Positions 15,566 to 24,897 of a DNA stretch of 64,000 bases are shown piece after piece (position 1 is the first letter of the stretch; each line of letters opens with the position of its first letter). The notes under the pieces were generated by a model that was given only the letters and a program-made list of their open reading frames with translations, was not told the origin of the DNA and searched no databases. The stretch spans positions 36,466 through 100,465 of the forward strand of contig JACJXF010000007.1 in the NCBI GenBank assembly GCA_020636775.1. Direction: 5' to 3'. Made by a program: the position numbers and the translations under genes. The DNA is from Bacteroidales bacterium. GTDB lineage: Bacteria; Bacteroidota; Bacteroidia; Bacteroidales; GCA-2748055.

Positions 15566-18289
15566 CTAGTTATTTATAGCAGCCTGTGCAGCAGCAAGTC
15601 TTGCTATAGGCACACGGAAGGGTGAACAACTAACATAGTTCATTCCAACAATATGACAGAACTCAACTGATGAAGGCTCGCCTCCATGTTCACCGCAAAT
15701 ACCTACTTTAAGTTTTGGTCTTACGCTGCGACCTTTTTTAGTTCCCATTTCAACAAGCTGTCCAACACCTTCACGATCCAGAATCTGGAAGGGATCGTTT
15801 TTAAGAAGGCCTTTCTGCAAATATACAGGAAGGAATTTCCCGGCGTCATCTCTGGAATAACCAAAGGTCATCTGGGTCAGGTCGTTGGTTCCGAATGAAA
15901 AGAACTCAGCTTTATCTGCAATCAGATCTGCAGTAAGAGCAGCCCTTGGAATTTCAATCATGGTACCTACGAGGTATTCAACTTTCATTCCTGTTTCTGC
16001 AAAAACTTTTTCAGCAGTTGTTCTGATAATTTGTTCCTGCAATTCGAATTCCTTAATTGTTCCAATGAGAGGAACCATAATTTCAGGAATCGTTTCCACA
16101 CCTTTTTTCTTAAGGTTTATTGCAGCTTCAATGATAGCTCTTGCCTGCATCTCGGTGATCTCAGGATAGGTATTACCTAAACGGCAGCCTCTGTGTCCGA
16201 GCATTGGGTTAAACTCAGCAAGATCATCAACTTTTTGCTTAACTTCCTCAACACTGATTCCCAGCTCTTTGGCCATTTCCTTCTGATTTTCAGGTTCATG
16301 GGGAACAAATTCGTGAAGAGGCGGATCGAGGAGACGAACAGTAACCGGCAGTCCTTTCATGGCTTCGAAGATACCTTCGAAATCACTTCTCTGGATTGGA
16401 AGAAGTTTGGCAAGAGCTTTTCTTCTGCCAGCTTCATCGGCTGCAAGGATCATTTCACGCATGGGTTTAATCCGGTCGCCTTCGAAAAACATATGTTCAG
16501 TACGGCAAAGACCGATTCCCTGTGCACCGAAGTTACGGGCTACGATAGAATCGTGGGGAGTATCGGCATTGGTACGAACCTTCATGGTGGCGTATTTATC
16601 AGCCAGAAGCATAAGTTCGCCAAAGTCACCGCTCATTTCAGGATCAATGGTAGCAATTTTTCCTTCATACACTTCTCCGGTAGAACCGTTCAGTGAAATC
16701 CAGTCGCCTTCCTTATAGGTTTTACCATCACAAACCATTGTTCTGGTTTTGTAATTAATTTTAACTGCACCGGCACCTGATACGCAGCATTTTCCCATTC
16801 CTCTGGCAACAACGGCAGCGTGAGAGGTCATTCCTCCCCTTGCAGTTAAAATACCCTGTGCGAGGTTCATCCCTTTGAGGTCTTCAGGGGAAGTTTCTGT
16901 ACGAACCAGTACCACTTTTTCTCCCTTGGAAGAGAAGTTTTCTACTTCGTCGGCAAAGAACACAATCTTACCGGTTGCAGCTCCGGGAGAAGCAGGCAAT
17001 CCTTTTGCAAGAACCACTGCTTTCTTAATAGCAGTCTTTTCAAAAACCGGGTGAAGCAATTCATCAAGCTTGGCTGCTTCGCAACGCTTAATGGCAGTTT
17101 TCTCATCAATAACACCTTCTCTAAGCATATCCATGGCAATTTTCACCATTGCAGCACCTGTACGTTTACCGTTACGGGTCTGGAGTAGCCAAAGCTTACC
17201 ATCCTGCATGGTGAACTCCATATCCTGCATATCCTTATAATGCACTTCAAGTTTATGCTGTGTTTCATTGAGCTCTTTATACACTTCAGGCATAATTTCT
17301 TCGAGGGAAGGAAATTTGGAAGCCCTTTCACTTTCAGAAACCATGGCAAGAGCAGCCCAGCGAAGAGAACCCTCTTTGGTAATCTGCTGAGGTGTTCTGA
17401 TACCGGCAACCACATCTTCTCCCTGTGCATTGATCAGGTATTCACCATTGAAAATATTTTCACCGGTTGAAGCATCTCTGGAGAAACAAACGCCGGTTCC
17501 GGAGTTGTTACCCATATTACCGAAAACCATAGCCTGAACGGTAACGGCAGTTCCCCATTCTTCTGGAATGTTATTCAGGGCACGGTAATATATTGCTCTT
17601 TCGTTCATCCAGCTGTCGAAAACGGCACAAACAGCTCCCCAAAGCTGTTCCCATGGATTGGATGGAAAATCTTTGCCGGTTTGCTTTTTAACTGCAGATT
17701 TGAATAATTTAACAAGTTCTTTAAGATCATCTACGGAAAGATCGGTATCATCTTCAACACCTTTCTTCTCTTTCATATGGTCGATAATTTCCTCGAAAGG
17801 ATCCTGATCTTCTTTTGACTCAGGTTTCATTCCTAGAACAACGTCACCATACATCTGCACAAAACGTCTATATGAATCCCATGCGAAACGGGGATTTCCG
17901 GTTTTGCGTATCAGTCCTTCAACAGCATCATCGTTCATTCCCAGGTTGAGAACAGTATCCATCATTCCGGGCATAGAAGCACGGGCTCCGGAGCGGACAG
18001 AAACCAGACATGGGTTTTCATTGCTTCCGAATTTGGTGTTCATGATGCTTTCAATATTTTTTACGGCAGCTTCAACTTCGGATTTGACGAGTTCCACGAC
18101 TTTTTCCTTGCCAAATTTGTTGTATTCTGCACAAACTTCAGTTGTAATGGTAAACCCCGGAGGTACGGGAACTCCGATAAGGTTCATTTCAGCAAGGTTG
18201 GCACCTTTACCGCCAAGCAGATTCTTCATGTCAGCTTTTCCTTCGGCTTTCTTGTTACCAAAGGTATAAACGCGTTTCACTTGTGGCAT
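15566..18289 (-). CDS. ppdK: Pyruvate, phosphate dikinase
   Basis: A 907-residue enzyme interconverting PEP, AMP and PPi with pyruvate, ATP and Pi. The N-terminal ATP-grasp domain carries LGGKGANLAEM near residue 25 and SVRSGARASMPGMMDTVLN. The central phosphohistidine domain has the catalytic-His motif GGMTSHAAVVARGMGK. The C-terminal TIM barrel has GFGTNDLTQ-like and VGICGEHGGEPSS (catalytic Cys) motifs. The full family length is present. Together with pckA it gives reversible, PPi-linked control of the PEP-pyruvate-oxaloacetate node. A candidate -7 promoter lies upstream and a terminator follows. Confidence 0.97.
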   Translation of the reverse strand: MPQVKRVYTFGNKKAEGKADMKNLLGGKGANLAEMNLIGVPVPPGFTITTEVCAEYNKFGKEKVVELVKSEVEAAVKNIESIMNTKFGSNENPCLVSVRSGARASMPGMMDTVLNLGMNDDAVEGLIRKTGNPRFAWDSYRRFVQMYGDVVLGMKPESKEDQDPFEEIIDHMKEKKGVEDDTDLSVDDLKELVKLFKSAVKKQTGKDFPSNPWEQLWGAVCAVFDSWMNERAIYYRALNNIPEEWGTAVTVQAMVFGNMGNNSGTGVCFSRDASTGENIFNGEYLINAQGEDVVAGIRTPQQITKEGSLRWAALAMVSESERASKFPSLEEIMPEVYKELNETQHKLEVHYKDMQDMEFTMQDGKLWLLQTRNGKRTGAAMVKIAMDMLREGVIDEKTAIKRCEAAKLDELLHPVFEKTAIKKAVVLAKGLPASPGAATGKIVFFADEVENFSSKGEKVVLVRTETSPEDLKGMNLAQGILTARGGMTSHAAVVARGMGKCCVSGAGAVKINYKTRTMVCDGKTYKEGDWISLNGSTGEVYEGKIATIDPEMSGDFGELMLLADKYATMKVRTNADTPHDSIVARNFGAQGIGLCRTEHMFFEGDRIKPMREMILAADEAGRRKALAKLLPIQRSDFEGIFEAMKGLPVTVRLLDPPLHEFVPHEPENQKEMAKELGISVEEVKQKVDDLAEFNPMLGHRGCRLGNTYPEITEMQARAIIEAAINLKKKGVETIPEIMVPLIGTIKEFELQEQIIRTTAEKVFAETGMKVEYLVGTMIEIPRAALTADLIADKAEFFSFGTNDLTQMTFGYSRDDAGKFLPVYLQKGLLKNDPFQILDREGVGQLVEMGTKKGRSVRPKLKVGICGEHGGEPSSVEFCHIVGMNYVSCSPFRVPIARLAAAQAAINN

Positions 18290-18348
18290 TTTATTATCCT
18301 TTCTTTTTGTTATTTGAATTTATTATAAAGAGCATTTTTTTGCGAGTA

Positions 18349-18356
18349 CAAATGTA
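18349..18356 (-). promoter_or_regulatory. Candidate -7 promoter element for ppdK
   Basis: The minus strand reads TACATTTG, a full match to TAnnTTTG, 60 bp upstream of the ppdK ATG in an AT-rich 141-bp gap. The -33 region is weak. Confidence 0.45.
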
Positions 18357-18430
18357 TTATAAAATTCCGTAAAATAATTCTAAATTACTTTAATAATACC
18401 TGCAGATTGCATTGCCGGAATTCCTGCAAC

Positions 18431-19333
18431 TCAATGTGAACGGGGGTGGAAACTAATTATGGTATTGCGCAGAAACTCCCGATCGAGGTGAGTATAAATC
18501 TCAGTGGTAAGAATACTCTCATGTCCCAGCATTTCCTGCACTGCTCTCAGATCTGCCCCACCCTCAATGAGATGGGTTGCAAATGAATGCCGGAATGTAT
18601 GAGGACTCACATGTTTTTTGAGGCCTATTTTTGTGGCAAGGTCTTTTATTATTGTAAAAATCATTACCCTGGTAAGCTTTCGTCCCCTCCGATTCAGGAA
18701 AAGAATATCCTGACTGTCTTTACTTATGGTTTCCAGGCTGTTCCGGTCAGGAAGATAATTTCGGATTTCCCGGCCTGCCTTTCCGCCGATCGGAACCAGT
18801 CTTTCCTTATTCCCTTTTCCGATAACCCTGATAAATCCCTTTTCCAGGTATATATTTGAAATTTTCAGTTCTGTCAGCTCCGAAACCCGCAATCCGCAAC
18901 TGTATAATACTTCAAGGATGGCTCTGTTTCTGTGCCCTTCCGGTTTACTAAGATCAACTGCCGAAATAATCCTGTCGATTTCCTCCACGCTGAGAATATC
19001 CGGCAGCTTCCTTCCAATCTTAGGTGTTTCAAGTAATTCTGTGGGATCAGACTCCATCTTATCATTCATAATCATAAAACGGTAAAATGCCTTTATACCT
19101 GAAATAATCCTGGCCTGTGTTCTCGCACTACCTCCCATTTTATTAACCCATTCCAGAAATGCTGTAAGATTTTCCAGGGTAATTTCGGTGGGATTCAGAT
19201 CCAATTTATGATAATCAAGATATTGCACGAGTCGCGTAATATCTGAATGGTAGGCTTCAATCGAATTTTTCGAAAGGGATTTCTCCAGTTTAAGAAACGT
19301 ACTGAAATCCTTTATATCATCGTCCCAGTTCAT
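18431..19333 (-). CDS. xerD: Site-specific tyrosine recombinase, XerD type
   Basis: A 300-residue tyrosine recombinase with an N-terminal SAM-like core-binding domain (about 1-90) and a catalytic domain. The full catalytic set is visible: Arg149 in CGLRVSEL, Lys173 in GKGNKERLVP, His245 and Arg248 in HTFRHSFATHL, His271 in LGHESI and the nucleophile Tyr280 in TEIYTHL. The length and the absence of any flanking mobile element point to the housekeeping Xer enzyme for chromosome dimer resolution at dif rather than a phage integrase. No dif-like site was recognised here. Confidence 0.9.
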   Translation of the reverse strand: MNWDDDIKDFSTFLKLEKSLSKNSIEAYHSDITRLVQYLDYHKLDLNPTEITLENLTAFLEWVNKMGGSARTQARIISGIKAFYRFMIMNDKMESDPTELLETPKIGRKLPDILSVEEIDRIISAVDLSKPEGHRNRAILEVLYSCGLRVSELTELKISNIYLEKGFIRVIGKGNKERLVPIGGKAGREIRNYLPDRNSLETISKDSQDILFLNRRGRKLTRVMIFTIIKDLATKIGLKKHVSPHTFRHSFATHLIEGGADLRAVQEMLGHESILTTEIYTHLDREFLRNTIISFHPRSH

Positions 19334-19351
19334 ATTTATCAGGCTTTAATC

Positions 19352-19936
19352 TTACCAGGGGAACCTGTCAACCATCAATATTGTAGAAACTCCCAATGCC
19401 ACACCCGACCAAACGAGTATCCACTCTCTTCGTTTTACACCTGCAACATCAACAATAAGCAGTGATAATGCATTAATAATCAAAAGAATAGTAATCTGAC
19501 CTATTTCAATTCCCACATTAAATGAAAACAGAGGGGTCAAAAGGCTTTCGGACCGGCCCAGCAGACTACTCAGGTAATTTGAAAATCCCATGCCATGGAT
19601 TAATCCAAAAAATAATGCCGCCAGGTACTTAAATTTATGAAGTTTGCTGTTGAAATTGTCCGATTTTTGCAGGAGATTTCCTGCCGCTGTAATAAATATG
19701 GTAAGTGGGATAAGGAATTCAACGAGCCTTGTATTTATTGTAATTAGCCTGAGTGTGGCAAGGGCAAGCGTAATGCTGTGACCTATGGTAAATGCAGTGA
19801 TCAGGATCAGAATTTTTTTCCAGTATTTGATCGGATAAATCACTGAAAGTGAAATAATAAATAAAATGTGATCGTAACTCTGGAAATCGGCAATATGTTC
19901 AATTCCTAATTTCAGGTATAGATGAAATTCAGACAT
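19352..19936 (-). CDS. HupE/UreJ-family membrane protein
   Basis: A membrane protein of about 194 residues with six or so hydrophobic segments. The N-terminal GIEHIADFQSYDHILFII and the later IGHSIT-type histidine motifs fit the HupE/UreJ_2 family, thought to handle nickel or cobalt. The frame continues upstream to a TTG at 19954, but the ATG at 19936 (MSEFHLYLK) fits the usual start. The TM helix containing FGLIHGMGFSNYL is also typical. It is divergent from a DUF6702 gene, a pairing that occurs repeatedly in Bacteroidota. No hydrogenase or urease genes are nearby, so the transported ion is inferred only from the family. Confidence 0.82.
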   Translation of the reverse strand: MSEFHLYLKLGIEHIADFQSYDHILFIISLSVIYPIKYWKKILILITAFTIGHSITLALATLRLITINTRLVEFLIPLTIFITAAGNLLQKSDNFNSKLHKFKYLAALFFGLIHGMGFSNYLSSLLGRSESLLTPLFSFNVGIEIGQITILLIINALSLLIVDVAGVKRREWILVWSGVALGVSTILMVDRFPW

Positions 19937-19995
19937 ATATTGATTTTGCAGCAAAGTAAAGAAATTATTGTATAATTTTACACAAAATTAAGAGC

Positions 19996-20487
19996 ATGAA
20001 TTTTTTAGTGCTAAAGCTGGTTCTTTCCTTTTTTTTGTATGCCGTGCACCCCGTTCATGTATCGGTTTGTAATCTGGAACTGAGTGAAGCGGAGAAATCG
20101 CTTTCGGTAAAGGTTTTTACAAATGATTTTGCTCTTTGTCTGAAAAACACTTACCAGAAGGAGGTTGAAATGGAAAAAGCAGACGAAGTGGCTAATGCAA
20201 GTATTATTAGTGATTATGTGAACTCTTGTCTGATTATTGAGGTGAACAAAAGCAAAAAACTCAGGTTAATCTACCAGACAAGTGAGATTAATGAGGATGC
20301 CATATGGTTTCATTTTCGTGTAGATGGTCTTGAACCCGCTGCACGCAGTTTGAAAATCACAAATAAACTTATGTTCGATCTGTGGGACGATCAGACAAAT
20401 CTTTTAATAATCAACTGGAAAGGAAAGGAAAACGGATATCGCTTTAACAAATATAATCCCGAGACTTCAATAGAACTGGAAAATTAA
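19996..20487 (+). CDS. DUF6702-family exported protein
   Basis: A 163-residue protein with an N-terminal hydrophobic signal (about 1-18) followed by AVHPVHVSVCNLEL, the HP-x-x-VS motif that opens the mature part of DUF6702 proteins. The rest is predicted beta-rich with a conserved IWFHFRVDG-like centre. The function is not known; the histidine next to the cleavage site and the divergent HupE/UreJ gene suggest a metal-related role, which is inference. The TAA stop overlaps the next gene's ATG by one base (TAATG). Confidence 0.72.
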   Translation: MNFLVLKLVLSFFLYAVHPVHVSVCNLELSEAEKSLSVKVFTNDFALCLKNTYQKEVEMEKADEVANASIISDYVNSCLIIEVNKSKKLRLIYQTSEINEDAIWFHFRVDGLEPAARSLKITNKLMFDLWDDQTNLLIINWKGKENGYRFNKYNPETSIELEN

Positions 20488-23108
20488 TGAAATCCCTATT
20501 ACAATATATTATTTTATCCGTCCTGCTCCTTTGTCTCCCCGCAACAGGTTTCAATCCGGTATTTGCCACACATAACCGTGCCGGCGAAATAACGCTCAGG
20601 CAGGTTAAGGATCTTACCTACGAAATCACCATAACTACATATACTTATGTGCTCTCAGCTGCCGACCGACCAGAACTGGAGGTACAGTGGGGAGATAATT
20701 CAACCTCAATTGCCCCGAGGATTCTTGCTTTTAACTTGCCAAATGATTATCGTAAAAATGTTTATGTAAAGCAACATACTTTTCCGGGACCTGGCACCTA
20801 TGTTATCGTTGTTCAGGATCCTAACAGGAATTATGGTGTAAAGAATATTCCAAATTCTGTAAACGTAATCTTTTCCATAAAAACAACCATTAGCATAAAT
20901 CCTCAGATCGGACAAAACAGCACACCTGTGTTACTAAACCCTCCCTTTGATAAAGCAGGGCTGAACCAGATCTTCATCCATAACCCAGCTGCATTTGATC
21001 CTGATGGCGACAGTATTTCGTATTCGCTTACCGTTTGTACACAACAAAACGGAGAACCAATTCCCGGCTATACTCTGCCCAAAGCCAGTGACACCTTGTA
21101 TGTTGATGCAATAACCGGAGATCTTGTGTGGAATACTCCTGTGGATACAGGAATCTACAATATTGCCATGAATATTGAAGAATGGAGAAAAAATATTAAA
21201 ATAGGAAATATTGTAAGAGATATGCAGGTGGAGGTTTACAAAACAACCAACCTGCCACCTGTAAATGATAGTCTTCCCAAATTATGCGTCGTTGCCGGTA
21301 CTAAGATAAGCTATGATATAAGGAGCACTGATGCCAACTTCGATCCTCTGAAGCATTTCTTAACGGGCGGACCCTTTGTTGTTAAGGACAGTCCGGCCGA
21401 CACCATGTTTGTTTCGAGCGTTCCGGGTGAGATTATAACCAGGTTTATATGGCAAACCACCTGTGAGCATGTGAGAAAGCAGCCTTACAGCGTGCTGGTG
21501 AAAACCAATGATTTAAACCCTAAGCTTTCACTGGTGGATATTGACAACCTGGAAATCAATGTTCTTGGACCTCCACCACAGAATGTTAAGCTCGTGCCGG
21601 CAAGTAACCTTATTCGGGTTCAATGGAAAGCCGGGGAATGTGATAATATAAGGCATTATAATATCTACCGGAGGACCAGTTCATCGGGATATATGCCCGA
21701 CAGCTGTTCATATGGATTACCGGCTTATGCCGGCTTTAAGCTTGCCGGATCGACCTCTGCGGGGACTGACAGCATTTTTATTGACGATGGAAACGGTAAA
21801 GGATTGCTTCAGGGAACAGAATATTGCTACCGGGTTGTTGCTGTATATCCGGATGGTTCTGAAAGTATCCCTTCCGATGAAAGCTGCACAATACTTACTC
21901 CAGGTTCACCTTCTATCCTCAATACTTCAGTAACCAAATCAGATGCCGTTAACGGTGAAATATTCCTCTCCTGGGCAAAACCATTGAAACTGGATACCAT
22001 TCCCGCGAACGGACCATATGAATACATCATTTACAGAGCAGATAACCTGTTTGGGATGAATTTATCCGAGGTTCACCGGTTTACCACGAGTGACCTGAAT
22101 GACACGGTCTATACCGACACAAATATAAATACACTCCGGTTCCCTTATACCTACTCGGTAGAGCTTTACAATGACGCTCCCGGTAATCGCTTCTTAATTG
22201 GAAAGCCTGAAATTGCATCAACCATGTATCCTGAAGTTTCCGAAATGGACAATGCAATAGGACTGAAGTTTGTGAGAAATGTACCCTGGCTGAACTATGA
22301 GAATACAGTTTATCGTTTTAATAAAAATTCAGGCGTCTTTGATTCAATCTATGTCACGGATGCAGATACTTATACAAATAGCGGACTTGTAAACGGTAAC
22401 GAATATTGCTATCAGATTAAATCAAAGGCTACCCGAAGCCTCAATGGCATTACCTACTTTATGGAGAATGTATCACATGTTGGCTGCGGAACACCCATGG
22501 ATACGATTCCTCCCTGTCCTCCCACATTGCAGGTATCCTCAATATGCGACAGTACCTATAATTTTCTGAGCTGGTCAATTTCCGACAGTGCATGTGCAGA
22601 TGATGTAGTCAGGTATAATATTTACTACACCCCACAGCTAAATCTGCCGCATACACTTATCGACAGCACAGAATTAACGACATATATTCACAGACCGGCC
22701 TCCAGTCTGGCGGCCTGCTATTATGTAACTGCAATTGATTCATTTGGGAATGAGAGTAAGCCCTCCACAAATATGTGTGTGGACGAATGTTTTAATTATG
22801 AAATACCCAATGTTTTCACTCCTAACGGAGATGGGGTAAATGATTTCCTGCATCCTTTTCCTTACCAGTTTGTTGAGAAAATCGATATGAAAATATTTAA
22901 CCGATGGGGACAGCTGATTTTCCAGACCGATGATCCTGATATAAACTGGGATGGGAAAATTTCAAATTCAAATAAGATGGCATCACCAGGTGTATACTAT
23001 TACATTTGCGACGTATTTGAAAAAAGATTGACAGGTACTGAGGTTAGAAATATTGTAGGCTTTATTCATTTATATACTGATGTAAACGCGAAAAACTCAG
23101 AAAAGTGA
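20487..23108 (+). CDS. Secreted multidomain protein with type IX (type B) C-terminal sorting domain
   Basis: An 873-residue exported protein. A signal peptide (about 1-27) precedes THNRAGEITLRQ, an opening shared by a group of Bacteroidota gliding-associated proteins. The middle has PKD/cadherin-like and several fibronectin-III-like stretches (about 365-760; for example GTEYCYRVVAVYPDGSES and GNEYCYQIKSKA). The C-terminal 90 residues (about 771-862) are a gliding-motility-associated (CHU_C) domain: NVFTPNGDGVNDFL, FNRWGQLIF, NWDGK and GVYYYICDV. This is the type B signal that directs export through the type IX system to the cell surface. It is coupled at both ends: TAATG with DUF6702 and GTGA with the TPR gene. 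Confidence 0.9.
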   Translation: MKSLLQYIILSVLLLCLPATGFNPVFATHNRAGEITLRQVKDLTYEITITTYTYVLSAADRPELEVQWGDNSTSIAPRILAFNLPNDYRKNVYVKQHTFPGPGTYVIVVQDPNRNYGVKNIPNSVNVIFSIKTTISINPQIGQNSTPVLLNPPFDKAGLNQIFIHNPAAFDPDGDSISYSLTVCTQQNGEPIPGYTLPKASDTLYVDAITGDLVWNTPVDTGIYNIAMNIEEWRKNIKIGNIVRDMQVEVYKTTNLPPVNDSLPKLCVVAGTKISYDIRSTDANFDPLKHFLTGGPFVVKDSPADTMFVSSVPGEIITRFIWQTTCEHVRKQPYSVLVKTNDLNPKLSLVDIDNLEINVLGPPPQNVKLVPASNLIRVQWKAGECDNIRHYNIYRRTSSSGYMPDSCSYGLPAYAGFKLAGSTSAGTDSIFIDDGNGKGLLQGTEYCYRVVAVYPDGSESIPSDESCTILTPGSPSILNTSVTKSDAVNGEIFLSWAKPLKLDTIPANGPYEYIIYRADNLFGMNLSEVHRFTTSDLNDTVYTDTNINTLRFPYTYSVELYNDAPGNRFLIGKPEIASTMYPEVSEMDNAIGLKFVRNVPWLNYENTVYRFNKNSGVFDSIYVTDADTYTNSGLVNGNEYCYQIKSKATRSLNGITYFMENVSHVGCGTPMDTIPPCPPTLQVSSICDSTYNFLSWSISDSACADDVVRYNIYYTPQLNLPHTLIDSTELTTYIHRPASSLAACYYVTAIDSFGNESKPSTNMCVDECFNYEIPNVFTPNGDGVNDFLHPFPYQFVEKIDMKIFNRWGQLIFQTDDPDINWDGKISNSNKMASPGVYYYICDVFEKRLTGTEVRNIVGFIHLYTDVNAKNSEK

Positions 23109-24328
23109 AGTTTCCACTAAAAACCATATTGTTGTTTTTAATTCTTTGGATGGTTCCATTTTTTGCTTTGTTTTCACAAACCAAGGCTGAAATTTTTTAC
23201 CTCACAGGGAAAGCAAAGCTGGAATCCGGTCAGAATGATTCGGCTTTATATTACATTGATAAATCACTCGAATTGAATTTTAATAATCCGGATGCTTTTT
23301 TAAACAAGGGTCTGGCATTGTACAGATTATCACAGTATAAAATGGCGATTCAGCAATTTGATAAGGTTGAAAAAGCCTCTAAAGGAGAAGCCTCTATATG
23401 GATTGCCAGGTGCTATGCGGAGCTGGGTGATGCCAGCCATTGCGTTGAAGCACTTCAGGCACATCTAACCAGTAATTACCGTCTTCCCGAAAGTACACTG
23501 CTTCTTGACCCGGCATTATCAAAACTTGAGAATGACCCTCAATATATTGATTTCTGGAAAAACGGAAGCTGGTACACAGGATTCGACCAGACTCTTGCCG
23601 AGGCGGGTTACCTTACGAAACTAAAAAAATATCCTGAGGCACTGGATGTTCTTTCAGATGGTCTTGGCAAAGGCTATCGCAAAGCACCCATATATGCTAA
23701 AAGAGCAGAAATTTATATGTTATCGGGGAATGAAAAACTGGCACTGGAGGAACTCACCAAAGCCATTGAGTTCGATCGTAAAAATCCTGAGTTATTTACT
23801 AAGAGAGCAGAATTATTATACATGGCCGGAAAATATAAGGCAGCCCTTGAGGATTATAATGCAGCGATTAAACTGGACCCGGAGGAGCTTCGATATACAA
23901 TTGGCAGAGCGAGAGCTTTAAGTAAGACCGGAAATTATGATGAGGCTGTAAACGACATGAAAAACTATCTTCAGTACTATCCGGGAAGTGATTCCGCATG
24001 GTATTATTTTGGTATGATTAATTATGAAAACGGAAATTATTTTGATGCCTTAAACTGCTTCAGCACTTCTCTGAAAATCAATCAGAAAGACGCACGTTAT
24101 TTTGCAGCACGAGGCGCCACCTATTTAAAAACGAGAACCTATCAGTATGCCTGGAAAGACCTTTCTATGGCCCTGGATTTGAATCCAAATGATTCAGAAA
24201 GTTATTTAAACAAGGGGATAGCAGCTCAAAATACCGGAAATATGGACGATGCCTGCTTCTGTTTTGAGATGGCTAAAAGAATGGGTAACAAAGAAGCATT
24301 TAACTACGCAGAAAAATATTGCAAATAA
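23105..24328 (+). CDS. Exported tetratricopeptide-repeat protein
   Basis: A 407-residue protein starting at a GTG that overlaps the previous stop (GTGA). An N-terminal hydrophobic signal (about 1-25, ending ALFSQT) is followed by about nine TPR units, with clear ones such as ALYYIDKSLELNFNNPDAFLN and AAIKLDPEELRYTIGRA. TPR proteins are scaffolds. The tight coupling to the type IX cargo gene suggests it helps that protein's export or surface assembly, but this is inferred only from the operon. Confidence 0.85.
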   Translation: MKFPLKTILLFLILWMVPFFALFSQTKAEIFYLTGKAKLESGQNDSALYYIDKSLELNFNNPDAFLNKGLALYRLSQYKMAIQQFDKVEKASKGEASIWIARCYAELGDASHCVEALQAHLTSNYRLPESTLLLDPALSKLENDPQYIDFWKNGSWYTGFDQTLAEAGYLTKLKKYPEALDVLSDGLGKGYRKAPIYAKRAEIYMLSGNEKLALEELTKAIEFDRKNPELFTKRAELLYMAGKYKAALEDYNAAIKLDPEELRYTIGRARALSKTGNYDEAVNDMKNYLQYYPGSDSAWYYFGMINYENGNYFDALNCFSTSLKINQKDARYFAARGATYLKTRTYQYAWKDLSMALDLNPNDSESYLNKGIAAQNTGNMDDACFCFEMAKRMGNKEAFNYAEKYCK

Positions 24329-24333
24329 AATTT

Positions 24334-24897
24334 GTGAATAGAGTGGAAAATAAAGATGAAACCCAAAAAAATCTGCTGGCAGGATTAAGTTCGCCTGATG
24401 AAAACACCATATCTGAAACCATTCAGGAGCTGAGAATTCACGGGAATGTTAAGTTACTTCCGGATCTGATAAATCTTCTTTTTACAAGTAAATCAGAGAT
24501 GGTAAGGGAAGGATTAACCGGCTTATTAAATGATATCAAGGACCCGGCAGCTGTACCGATTTTTATGGAAGCTGTTAATAAATACCGCAAATCTGATGGA
24601 CTTGACTTGCTGGTTTCTGCATGCTGGCAATGTGGGCTCGACTTTTCTGAATATATCGACGAATTTATAGAAATGGTTATTTCTGAGAAAGAATACTACA
24701 CCTCGATTGAAGCATTTTCAGTAGTAGAAGAAAATTCAATGAATCTCAATTCTCAGCAAAGAACAGCCCGTTATGAAATGGTCAGATCAAGGTTGGAAAG
24801 TGTACCTCAGGAAAAACGCAAGCTGGTAAATGAGCTTCTTTCCATATTAAGCAATGTATCCGGTCCGGTAAGGATTGATCCGGATTTGCTGAATTAG
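24334..24897 (+). CDS. HEAT-repeat-like cytoplasmic protein
   Basis: A protein of about 187 residues without a signal peptide. The helical pairs NTISETIQELRIHGNVKLLP, then EMVREGLTGLLNDIKDPAAVP and SVPQEKRKLVNELLSIL, look like HEAT/armadillo repeats. The start is uncertain: the frame opens at a TTG at 24319 that overlaps the TPR gene, with in-frame GTG codons at 24334 and 24343. I chose 24334. The function is unknown; it is the last gene of the DUF6702-cargo-TPR run. Its TAG stop overlaps the convergent DHOD-like gene's TAA within TTAG. Confidence 0.72.
   Translation: MNRVENKDETQKNLLAGLSSPDENTISETIQELRIHGNVKLLPDLINLLFTSKSEMVREGLTGLLNDIKDPAAVPIFMEAVNKYRKSDGLDLLVSACWQCGLDFSEYIDEFIEMVISEKEYYTSIEAFSVVEENSMNLNSQQRTARYEMVRSRLESVPQEKRKLVNELLSILSNVSGPVRIDPDLLN

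Noticed and set aside
18431..19333. XerD-like gene as a phage or island integrase
   Set aside because: Length, complete Xer motifs and absence of att repeats or accessory genes around it indicate the housekeeping enzyme.
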